From Fimenecus sp964527585 (GTDB taxonomy: Bacteria > Bacillota > Clostridia > Oscillospirales > Acutalibacteraceae), in assembly GCA_964527585.1 (NCBI GenBank), contig CAZGPE010000002.1, positions 45,493 to 109,492 on the forward strand: a DNA stretch of 64,000 bases, in the 5' to 3' direction. Numbering within the stretch: the first letter of the stretch is position 1; each line of letters begins with the position of its first letter. Both the position numbers and the translations under genes were made by a program. Shown here one piece after another: positions 25,039 to 32,461 of the stretch. The notes beneath the pieces were generated by a model. The model did no database searches, had not been told where the DNA came from, and saw nothing but the letters and a program-made list of their open reading frames with translations.

Positions 25039-25067
25039 TTGATTTTTTTCAATCTTTCGTTTATAAT
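25039..25067 (+). promoter_or_regulatory. Promoter of tRNA-Ser
   Basis: TTGATT and a perfect TATAAT are spaced by 17 bp, ending 14 bp before the tRNA. Confidence 0.7.
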
Positions 25068-25081
25068 ATGTCAAGTGATAC

Positions 25082-25174
25082 GGAGAGTTGTCCGAGCTGG
25101 TCGAAGGAGCACGATTGGAAATCGTGTAAACCGCCAAAACGGTTTCGAGGGTTCGAATCCCTTGCTCTCCGCCA
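25082..25174 (+). tRNA. tRNA-Ser (anticodon GGA)
   Basis: A 93-nt class II tRNA with acceptor GGAGAGT/GCTCTCC, anticodon stem CACGA/TCGTG with loop TTGGAAA (anticodon GGA), a long variable arm (ACCGCC...GGTTTC), GTTCGAATC T-loop and encoded GCCA end. Confidence 0.96.
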
Positions 25175-25206
25175 GAAAAAGCACTTGCAAAAGCAAGTGC
25201 TTTTTC
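25175..25206 (+). terminator. Terminator of tRNA-Ser
   Basis: A 14-bp perfect stem (GAAAAAGCACTTGC with its complement, loop AAAA) starts directly after the CCA end. Confidence 0.85.
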
Positions 25207-25247
25207 ATATTTGTTAAAGTTCTTTTTTATTCAAGCAAATATAAAAC

Positions 25248-25278
25248 AACCGCTGAAATTACAAAACTTTCAGCGGTT
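25248..25278. terminator. Bidirectional terminator after the Cof-type HAD gene
   Basis: An 11-bp perfect stem (AACCGCTGAAA with its complement) has T-rich flanks on both sides. It serves the minus-strand HAD gene and can back up the tRNA-Ser terminator. Confidence 0.75.
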
Positions 25279-25307
25279 TATTTTTTTATTAAATTATGCT
25301 GTTATTT

Positions 25308-26111
25308 TCAAAAAGCCAATTTATTTATCGCTTTACCCACACCGTCATTTTCGTTCGAATCGGTTATATAATCGGCAATTTCAAGAACCGGTTTCTGAGC
25401 ATTTTTCATTGCAACTCCGATACCGGCTTCTTCGATTAACACAACATCGTTGTATCCGTCTCCGCAAGCCATAATTTCCTCGTTTTTTATTCCGAGATAT
25501 TTTCCGAGTTCGTTTACGGCAACCCCTTTATTAACATTAGACGGAGCGATTTCCAAGAAAAAAGGTTCCGATCTGAATACGGTTACACCTTTAAGCGATT
25601 GAGAAAGATGAATTTCCGCCTGTTCGATTTTTTCGGGATCACCGGTAATCAAAAACTTAGGAACGGGATATTTCAATTCTTCTCTGAGACTTTCGACACG
25701 GATCACATCAAGAGAGTTTATACCGATTTCAAGTTCAAAATATTTGTCGTCTGCAATTTGAGTTATCGCTACTCCGTCTTTATAAGTTGTAAGCGGAACT
25801 CCGATTTTTTCCGTTTCGTTTATTATATCTTCCATTTGATCGGGATTGATATTGTTTTGATAAATAATTTTACCCGTTTTCAATTCTGTAATTCTCGAAC
25901 CGTTATATGAAATGACATATCCGCCTTTATTTTTCAAATCAAGTTCGTCAATATATTTTTGTATTCCCTTTGTGGGCCTTCCCGATGCAATTGCAAAAAT
26001 TCCGCCGCAATCAATGAATTTATTTATAGCTTGCTTTGTTTCGGGAAGAAGTTCTTTTTTTGAATTTACAAGTGTTCCGTCAATGTCGGTAATTATAAGT
26101 TTAACATTCAT
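25308..26111 (-). CDS. Cof-type HAD-IIB family hydrolase
   Basis: This 267-residue protein has HAD motif I ITDIDGTLVNSKKE (7-20), motif II AIASGRP near 41, a large C2B cap domain and motif IV ACGDGYNDVVLIEEAGIGVAM near 213. These are typical of Cof/YidA phosphatases that dephosphorylate sugar phosphates or FMN-type substrates with low specificity; the real substrate is unknown. It is monocistronic, with its own promoter and terminator. Confidence 0.92.
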   Translation of the reverse strand: MNVKLIITDIDGTLVNSKKELLPETKQAINKFIDCGGIFAIASGRPTKGIQKYIDELDLKNKGGYVISYNGSRITELKTGKIIYQNNINPDQMEDIINETEKIGVPLTTYKDGVAITQIADDKYFELEIGINSLDVIRVESLREELKYPVPKFLITGDPEKIEQAEIHLSQSLKGVTVFRSEPFFLEIAPSNVNKGVAVNELGKYLGIKNEEIMACGDGYNDVVLIEEAGIGVAMKNAQKPVLEIADYITDSNENDGVGKAINKLAF

Positions 26112-26126
26112 TTTATCACCGTTAAT

Positions 26127-26154
26127 ATTTTATCATACGGTACATTTTTTTCAA
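26127..26154 (-). promoter_or_regulatory. Promoter of the Cof-type HAD gene
   Basis: TTGAAA and TAAAAT are spaced by 16 bp on the minus strand, shortly before the ATG. Confidence 0.6.
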
Positions 26155-26212
26155 TTCGGGAATAGCACGATAATCCGCCGAAAATTTTGATTTTTTTATT
26201 ATCTTTGACATA

Positions 26213-26671
26213 TCATTTACCGCCTTTTTCCTTTTCGAGCAATTCATCGAGTTTTCTATGAAGGTTTTCAAGAATTATTTCACATTTGAGGTTAACTTTG
26301 AAATCGTTTTCCGCTCTTTCCCTATCTTTCTGCTCCTGTCTTTTTTGACTCATCATAATAAGCGGAGCCTGAATAGCCGCAATGCAGGATAAAACAAGAT
26401 TGAGCATTATAAACGGATATTCGTCAAAGGGATTTTTCAAAAAGAAAATATTCAGTAAAACCCAAAGTATCAAAAAAAGCGAAAACGATATAATAAATGT
26501 CCAACTTCCCGCAAAATCCGCAAGTTTATCCGATGCTTTCTGCCCGAAAGTGATTTTTTCTTCATTTGAAAAAGAAATTTTATTTTCAATCAGCATCTCA
26601 ATCAGTTCTTCATCCGACATATCTTCACGGACATCCTTAAGTATTTTACCTAAAAGTTCATAATGAGTCAT
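26213..26671 (-). CDS. DUF1003 domain membrane protein
   Basis: The 152-residue protein has two membrane helices (about 55-75 and 88-108) joined by NPFDEYPFIMLNLVLSCIAAIQAP. This is the conserved DUF1003 core, and it is followed by MMSQKRQEQKDRERAENDF. Family members are predicted inner-membrane proteins of unknown function. The N-terminal 40 residues are acidic and helical. A GGAG ribosome binding site lies 8 nt before the ATG. It stands alone between the nucleoside operon and the HAD gene. Confidence 0.88.
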   Translation of the reverse strand: MTHYELLGKILKDVREDMSDEELIEMLIENKISFSNEEKITFGQKASDKLADFAGSWTFIISFSLFLILWVLLNIFFLKNPFDEYPFIMLNLVLSCIAAIQAPLIMMSQKRQEQKDRERAENDFKVNLKCEIILENLHRKLDELLEKEKGGK

Positions 26672-26724
26672 AATATTCTCCTACCGATTTTATATTTATT
26701 ATAAACAGCGATTAGGAAAACATA

Positions 26725-26757
26725 CAAAAAAAGCGTTGGTAACCCAACGCTTTTTTA
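26725..26757 (-). terminator. Terminator of the purine nucleoside operon
   Basis: A GCGTTGG/CCAACGC stem extended by A/T pairs, with a T-run on the minus strand, lies directly after the last permease gene. Confidence 0.85.
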
Positions 26758-27741
26758 TTATCTTTCTTCTCTGAAATATGAAAGTCCGAGACTTGCAGGC
26801 GGTTGATTTTCCTTTTTCTGACGAATACTGATAAGAATAAGAACAATAATCGTAACAAGATAAGGAAGCATTTTAATAAGTTCTTTCGCGCTGCTTGAAA
26901 GACCGGGAATGTAAACGCATATAATATAAAGTCCGCCGAAAAGGAAGGAACTTAAAATTGCGGATTTCGGTTTCCAAATCGCAAATATTACGATTGCAAC
27001 CGCAAGCCATCCTCTGTCTCCGAAGCCGTTGTTGGTCCAAGCACCGCTTGTATAATCCATAACGAAATACAAACCGCCTAAACCGGCGATCGCTCCGCCG
27101 ATACAAGTAGCGAGATATTTATATTTTGTAACATCAATTCCGGCTGCATCTGCTGTTGCGGGATTTTCTCCGACAGCACGAAGATTAAGACCGACTCTTG
27201 TTTTATTAAGCACAAATGACGAAATAAGAGCGATTATAATCGCAAGATACGCCAAAAATCCGAAAGATAAAAATGTCTCTCCGAAAAGTCCGAGTTTATT
27301 TGCAAAAGGAAGTGTAGCCTTAAAACAAAGACCGGTTTTAATAAGAGAAATAGAACCTGTTTCTCCGAAAAGGCTCAAAAGAGATCCGCCGAAGAAATTT
27401 CCGATACCGATACCGAAGGTGGTAAGAGCAAGACCGGTAACATTCTGATTAGCTCTTAAAGTAATTGTAAGGAAACTGTATATAAGTGCTAAAAGCGCAG
27501 AACCCAACAAAGAAGATAACAAAGGAATTAATACGAGTAAAAACGAATTAGGATTATCGGTCGAATGTTCGTAAATATATCCGCCGATTATTCCGGAAAT
27601 TCCGCCCATATACATTATTCCCGGAATTCCGAGGTTTAAGTTACCGCTTTTTTCGGTAATTATTTCACCGACAGAACCGTAAAGCAAAGGAATACTTTGA
27701 ATAATAGCCGCATTTATGAATGTTAAAACCGTTGTAAGCAT
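26758..27741 (-). CDS. Nucleoside ABC transporter permease (NupQ/YufQ-like)
   Basis: This 327-residue protein has eight to ten membrane helices and the BPD_transp_2 motif GENPATADAAGIDVTKYK near 190, which contacts the ATPase. It starts with an IPLLYGSVGEIITEKSGNLNLGIPG segment (in parts) typical of the BMP-family permease pair. With the upstream permease it should form the membrane pore of an importer for purine nucleosides. Its start overlaps the upstream permease stop by one base, and it ends at a strong terminator. Confidence 0.92.
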   Translation of the reverse strand: MLTTVLTFINAAIIQSIPLLYGSVGEIITEKSGNLNLGIPGIMYMGGISGIIGGYIYEHSTDNPNSFLLVLIPLLSSLLGSALLALIYSFLTITLRANQNVTGLALTTFGIGIGNFFGGSLLSLFGETGSISLIKTGLCFKATLPFANKLGLFGETFLSFGFLAYLAIIIALISSFVLNKTRVGLNLRAVGENPATADAAGIDVTKYKYLATCIGGAIAGLGGLYFVMDYTSGAWTNNGFGDRGWLAVAIVIFAIWKPKSAILSSFLFGGLYIICVYIPGLSSSAKELIKMLPYLVTIIVLILISIRQKKENQPPASLGLSYFREER

Positions 27742-28856
27742 TATTTAACCTCCTTTTGCTTTGTTCTGAAATTGATTTTATAATTTATGAAAAATTCGCT
27801 GCCGATAATAAAGAAAATAATAATTCCCGTTAAAATGTCGGATACGCTTTCATTAAGTCGGCAAACCGTTGCGATTTCCCCTGCTCCTTTTTGAAGGAAT
27901 ACAATAAGGAACGATGTCAAAACCATTACAGCCGGATTAAATTTAGCAAGCCAAGATACCATTACGGCTGTAAAGCCCATACCGCCTGCAAGTTCTTTGG
28001 TTACTGTGTGGTTTGTACCGGAAACAAGCAAAAATCCCGTAAGTCCGCAAAGAGCACCGGAAATAGCCATAGTACGAATAATAACTTTTTTAACATTTAT
28101 TCCGATATATCTTGCTGTGTTTTCACTTTCACCGACAACGGTTATTTCATATCCGTGTTTGCTGTATTTAAGATAAATAAACATAAATACGGTTAACAGC
28201 GCAACAATAAGTATGTTAATAAGGTATTTCTGTCCGAAAAGGTTCGGAAGCCATCCTGCCTGAGAACTTGCGTTTATAACGCCCATGACAGACGAACCGC
28301 TCGGAACCCAAAGCATTATAAAGAACGAAACGAGCTGAATTGCAACATAGTTCATCATAAGCGTGAACAGAGTTTCGTTAGCATTCCATTTCGCCTTGAA
28401 ATATGCGGGAATAAGTCCCCAAATAACACCTGCCAAAACACTTGTTACAAACATAATAAGTATAAGAACGGCATTAGGCAATGCGTCTTTTATGTAAAAC
28501 ATACAAGCTGCCGAAGCAAGACCGCCTACAAGAACCTGTCCCTCGGCACCGAGGTTCCAGAATTTCATCTTAAATGCCGGTGTTACGGCAAGTGAAATAC
28601 ATAAAAGCATTGCAATATTTTGGAAAAGCGATCTGATTTTTGTCATCGAACCGAAGTTTCCGGTAATCATTGCTTTGAAAACTCTTATCGGATCATAATT
28701 AGTAAGCAAAACGATTACAACCGCCGAAACAAGTAAAGAAATAAGAATCGCCGTTAAACGAATCGCCCAAGCTTTCCCTTCGGAAATTGCTCCTCTTTTT
28801 GTAATATGAATTAAAGGTTCATGAGTTTTTTTAGATGAATTACTCATTTGATTCAC
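27741..28856 (-). CDS. Nucleoside ABC transporter permease (NupP/YufP-like)
   Basis: This 371-residue membrane protein has about ten helices. It contains the permease motifs FWNLGAEGQVLVGGLASA near 95, WNANETLFTLMMNYVA near 157, and GESENTARYIGINVKKV near 240 (the EAA-like ATPase contact). It pairs with the following permease and the upstream ATPase. The start overlaps the ATPase gene end by 17 bp. The N-terminal 25 residues are polar and cytosolic. Confidence 0.92.
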   Translation of the reverse strand: MNQMSNSSKKTHEPLIHITKRGAISEGKAWAIRLTAILISLLVSAVVIVLLTNYDPIRVFKAMITGNFGSMTKIRSLFQNIAMLLCISLAVTPAFKMKFWNLGAEGQVLVGGLASAACMFYIKDALPNAVLILIMFVTSVLAGVIWGLIPAYFKAKWNANETLFTLMMNYVAIQLVSFFIMLWVPSGSSVMGVINASSQAGWLPNLFGQKYLINILIVALLTVFMFIYLKYSKHGYEITVVGESENTARYIGINVKKVIIRTMAISGALCGLTGFLLVSGTNHTVTKELAGGMGFTAVMVSWLAKFNPAVMVLTSFLIVFLQKGAGEIATVCRLNESVSDILTGIIIFFIIGSEFFINYKINFRTKQKEVK

Positions 28857-30384
28857 CCCCGTTTGCCTGAGTCATAAGATAACCTATCTCTTCTTTCTTT
28901 GCGGTTCTTCCGTCAACAATTCCTGTAACTTTACCGGAACCGATAACAAGTATTCTGTCGCAAAGTTCGATAAGAACATCAAGATCTTCACCGACAAAAA
29001 TAACAGCAACACCGTTATCTTTTTGTTGGTTTAACAAATTGTAAATTGTATAAGAAGAGTTAATATCAAGACCTCTGACGGGATATGCAGCCATAAGAAC
29101 TGTCGGAGCAGCCGCAATTTCACGGCCGACAAGAACTTTTTGAACATTACCGCCCGAAAGCCTTCTTACCGGAGTATTAGCACTCGGCGTAACAACTTCA
29201 AGTTGTTCGATTATTTCATCGGCAAGATTTTTAGGCTCTTTTCTCTGCAAGAAGAAAGACTTTCCTTTTTTGTAACTCCTCAGCATCATATTGTCGACAA
29301 TATCCATATTACCGACAAGTCCCATACCGAGTCTGTCCTCCGGTACAAACGAAAGACGCACGCCCAAAGAACGAATTTGAAGAGGCGTTTTGTCTCTGAG
29401 ATTTTCGGTTACATCGCTATCGGGAGCTTTATATAAAATTTCGCCTTGAGAAACATGCTGAAGTCCCGCTATCGCTTCAAGTAATTCACGCTGTCCGGAA
29501 CCCGCTATACCCGCAATACCGAGTATTTCACCGGAACGGGCTGTAAAGGAAACATTATCAAGAACTTTTACACCGTCCCTGTTATTGCAGTTAAGATTCT
29601 TAACAATAAGTCTGTCCTGCATATTTTTAGGCTCACTGCGATTGATATTAAGGCTGATTTTTTTGCCGACCATCATTTCGGTAAGTTCATTTTCGTTTGT
29701 TTCGGAAGTTTTTACGGTTCCGATATACTCACCTTTTCTCAAAACGGAAACTCTGTCGGATAAAGCCATAACCTCATGAAGTTTATGTGTAATAATAATT
29801 ATCGTTTTACCGTCATTTTTCATATTGCGTAAAACCGCAAAAAGTTTCTTTGTTTCCTGTGGTGTGAGAACGGCGGTAGGCTCGTCCAAAATAAGAATAT
29901 CGGCGCCTCTGTAAAGAACTTTAATTATCTCTACTGTTTGCTTCTCGGAAACCGACATTTCATGAATTTTTTTATTCGGATCAATTTCAAAACCGTATTT
30001 TTCAGCGATTTCGGCAACACGCTTTGTTGCTTTTTTTATGTTATATCCGCCTTTTTCGTCCAATCCGAGAACAATATTTTCTGCGGCACTGAAAATATCT
30101 ACCAACTTAAAATGCTGATGAATCATTCCGATCTTATACTCAAAAGCATCTCTCGGAGAACTGATTACAACCTCTTTACCGTTGATAAAAATTTGACCTT
30201 CATCGGGATAATAAATTCCCGAGATCATATTCATCAAAGTGGTTTTACCGCTTCCGTTTTCACCGAGAAGCGAAAGAATTTCACCGCTGTATGCACAAAG
30301 ATTTACATTATTATTCGCAACAACCGAACCGAATCTTTTAGTAATACCCTTTAATTCCAAAGCAGCGTTACTCATACGATACAT
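28840..30384 (-). CDS. Nucleoside ABC transporter ATP-binding protein (NupO/YufO-like)
   Basis: This 514-residue protein contains two ABC ATPase halves. The first has Walker A GENGSGKTT, the signature MSVSEKQTVEI and Walker B ILILDEPTAVLTP. The second has GIAGSGQRE in place of a canonical Walker A, RRLSGGNVQKVLVGREIA and a Walker B altered to VLMAAYPVRGLD. The degenerate second half is normal for the carbohydrate/nucleoside CUT2-like class. The start is set at 30384 because AAGGA lies 7 nt before it; an ATG 9 bp downstream (MSNAALELKG) is an alternative. Confidence 0.92.
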   Translation of the reverse strand: MYRMSNAALELKGITKRFGSVVANNNVNLCAYSGEILSLLGENGSGKTTLMNMISGIYYPDEGQIFINGKEVVISSPRDAFEYKIGMIHQHFKLVDIFSAAENIVLGLDEKGGYNIKKATKRVAEIAEKYGFEIDPNKKIHEMSVSEKQTVEIIKVLYRGADILILDEPTAVLTPQETKKLFAVLRNMKNDGKTIIIITHKLHEVMALSDRVSVLRKGEYIGTVKTSETNENELTEMMVGKKISLNINRSEPKNMQDRLIVKNLNCNNRDGVKVLDNVSFTARSGEILGIAGIAGSGQRELLEAIAGLQHVSQGEILYKAPDSDVTENLRDKTPLQIRSLGVRLSFVPEDRLGMGLVGNMDIVDNMMLRSYKKGKSFFLQRKEPKNLADEIIEQLEVVTPSANTPVRRLSGGNVQKVLVGREIAAAPTVLMAAYPVRGLDINSSYTIYNLLNQQKDNGVAVIFVGEDLDVLIELCDRILVIGSGKVTGIVDGRTAKKEEIGYLMTQANGGESNE

Positions 30385-30507
30385 TTCCCTTTCCTTTTTT
30401 AATCTTGAAAACAAAAAAGCCGTAGTAATATGCGGCCGTTCTCTTTTCAAAATTAATTTTATAAAACAAGCTCAGGCGGAGCTTATACCCCGCCTGAACG
30501 AATAAAA

Positions 30508-31704
30508 TTACATTTCTGTAATGCCGTCGATAAGGATATCGAAATAAGGAGCAGAACGGTGTTCTGACTCATGGAAGTAACCGTCAGCAATAGCTTCTGT
30601 ATCCGGTGTGAAATCAGCATCGGTATTTACATCTGCCATATATGTGCTGAGAGTTTTGCCGTCAACGGTAAACTTGGAAGTATCGAATACTTTCAATGTG
30701 CCTGCTTCAAGTTCAGCTTTAACAGCATCAAGTTTTTCCTGTGTGCCCTGAGCGGCAACGGTTGTATTGAGTTCTGTAAGTTGAACCATTCCGTCTTTAA
30801 GAGAACCGCAGTAATCAGTGCTGATTGCAGTTCCGTTTACAGCAGCTTCATACATCATCTTGAAGTAAGGAGCCCAGTAAATCTTCGAAGAGATAAGAGC
30901 TGTGTTCGGTCCCATTGAAATTGTGCTTATGTTGTAAGCAACATTGGGAACACCCTTTTCTTCACAAGCCTTGGGAGCGCCTTCAGAGTCAGCGTGCTGG
31001 CTGATAAGAGCGCAACCGTCATTGATAAGTTTAAGAGCAGCTTCACGCTCAAGAGCAATATCAAACCAAGAGTTTGTATATGTAACCTTCATTGTAGCGC
31101 TTTCGCATACCGAACGAGCACCGAGGAAGAAGGATGTATATCCCGATTTAACCTCAGCATAAGGGAATGCGCCTACATAACCGATAACTGCCTGATCAGC
31201 GGTGATTTTACCTGCTTCGATCATTTCGTTGAGTTTCAAACCTGCCGCAACACCTGCAAGGTAACGGCCTTCGTAAATGCTTGCGAAAGCATTGTGGAAG
31301 TTTGCAAGGTTTTCGGTATGAGCCATTGTACCTGTTGCATGATAGAACTGAACATCGGTGTATTCTTTAGCAGCCTGAAGAACATAAGTTTCATGACCGA
31401 AAGAATCAGCGAAAATTGCAGTACAACCTGCTTCTACAAGTTCGGATGCCGCTGTGTAGCAAGCGTCTGACTCAGAGATGTTTGTTTTGATAAGAACCTG
31501 CTCGTCGGAAAGACCGAGTTCTTTCTGAACATCCTTGAGTGCATTGATGAAGTTCGCATCATAAGTCGAGTTTTCATCGTGGAGACAGATAAGACCGATT
31601 TTTACTGTCTTGTCGTCATTTGTTTTGTCGCCGCCGCATGCTGCAAAAGCAAAAATCATTACAGCTACAAGAACAAGCGCCATAACTTTGGTGAACTTTT
31701 TCAT
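30508..31704 (-). CDS. BMP-family nucleoside-binding lipoprotein
   Basis: This 398-residue lipoprotein has a signal ending FAFAACGG (lipidated Cys near 22) and the BMP/PnrA/Med fold. Visible segments are VKIGLICLHDENSTYDANF near 32, GCTAIFADSFGHE near 96, GYVGAFPYAEVKSGYTSFFLGARSV (in parts) near 178 and ISQHADSEGAPKA near 237. Related proteins (PnrA, NupN) bind purine nucleosides. It is followed by the ATPase and two permeases and preceded by xpt, so purine nucleoside uptake is the likely role. The ATG at 31704 has TTGGAGGTCAAAA before it. Confidence 0.93.
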   Translation of the reverse strand: MKKFTKVMALVLVAVMIFAFAACGGDKTNDDKTVKIGLICLHDENSTYDANFINALKDVQKELGLSDEQVLIKTNISESDACYTAASELVEAGCTAIFADSFGHETYVLQAAKEYTDVQFYHATGTMAHTENLANFHNAFASIYEGRYLAGVAAGLKLNEMIEAGKITADQAVIGYVGAFPYAEVKSGYTSFFLGARSVCESATMKVTYTNSWFDIALEREAALKLINDGCALISQHADSEGAPKACEEKGVPNVAYNISTISMGPNTALISSKIYWAPYFKMMYEAAVNGTAISTDYCGSLKDGMVQLTELNTTVAAQGTQEKLDAVKAELEAGTLKVFDTSKFTVDGKTLSTYMADVNTDADFTPDTEAIADGYFHESEHRSAPYFDILIDGITEM

Positions 31705-31756
31705 TTTTTGACCTCCAAAAAATATTTTAACGGGACTTCCCCGTTTAATAACAACC

Positions 31757-32338
31757 TTAATGTCTGAAAACGATTTCCCCTGTTTCATCGTTCATAGACT
31801 CAACAATAGCAAGAGATTCGACACGGATTCCCTGCTTTCTTAAATTCTCTCCTCCGGGCTGGAAGCCTTTTTCGATCGCAATTCCCGCACCTACCACGGT
31901 TGCACCTGCCTGACGGATTATTTTAATAAGTCCTTCAAGCGCTTTTCCGTTAGCGAGAAAATCGTCGATAATAAGAATTCTGTCTTCGGGGTTTATAAAG
32001 TTTTTCGAAACAACGATTTCATACTCTCTTCCGTGAGTAAAAGAAACAACCTTGCTTGAATAAACATCATCGGAAAGATTACTTGTTTTGTTTTTCTTTG
32101 CGAAAACAACCGGTACATTATTAAAAGACTGTGCAGTTACACACGCAATACCGATGCCGGACGCTTCGATAGTGAGAATTTTAGTAACATTACAGTCTTT
32201 GTAAAGTCTGCCGAATTCGGCACCCATTTCGGAATATAAAGATACATCAATTTGATGGTTAAGAAAACTGTCAACTTTCAAAACATTACCTTTTTTAACA
32301 ATACCGTCTTGTAAAATTCTCTGTTCAAGCAATTCCAT
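31757..32338 (-). CDS. xpt: Xanthine phosphoribosyltransferase
   Basis: Xpt converts xanthine and PRPP to XMP in purine salvage. The 193 residues match the family. They open MELLEQRILQDG and have a VDSFLNHQID block, LTIEASGIGIA near 77 and the PRPP loop DRILIIDDFLANGKALEGL near 122. The start at 32338 has GGAG at 8 nt, while a longer in-frame start lies at the -10 region. It heads the operon for nucleoside uptake, so imported purines feed directly to salvage. No purine riboswitch is visible in the short leader. Confidence 0.95.
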   Translation of the reverse strand: MELLEQRILQDGIVKKGNVLKVDSFLNHQIDVSLYSEMGAEFGRLYKDCNVTKILTIEASGIGIACVTAQSFNNVPVVFAKKNKTSNLSDDVYSSKVVSFTHGREYEIVVSKNFINPEDRILIIDDFLANGKALEGLIKIIRQAGATVVGAGIAIEKGFQPGGENLRKQGIRVESLAIVESMNDETGEIVFRH

Positions 32339-32375
32339 ATTTTCCGCTCCAAAACATATAAATTGATATATTGAT

Positions 32376-32404
32376 ATATTACTATATTCGACATTATTTT
32401 TCAA
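32376..32404 (-). promoter_or_regulatory. Promoter of the xpt-nucleoside transporter operon
   Basis: TTGAAA and TAATAT are spaced by 17 bp on the minus strand. Copies of TTGATATA (plus strand, about 32363-32378) follow the -10 box and could be an operator. Confidence 0.65.
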
Positions 32405-32424
32405 GTAGAAATATTCTTTTTAAT

Positions 32425-32460
32425 GAAAAATCGGCGGACTCAACAAGGAGTCCGCCGAAA
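32425..32460 (-). terminator. Terminator of the phosphohexomutase-NifU-GH38 operon
   Basis: An 11-bp GC-rich stem (TCGGCGGACTC with its complement, loop of 6) is followed by a T-run on the minus strand, immediately after the GH38 stop. Confidence 0.9.
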
Positions 32461-32461
32461 A

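Noticed and set aside
32339..32460. Purine riboswitch in front of xpt
   Set aside because: The leader after the promoter is too short, and none of the purine aptamer core elements are present.
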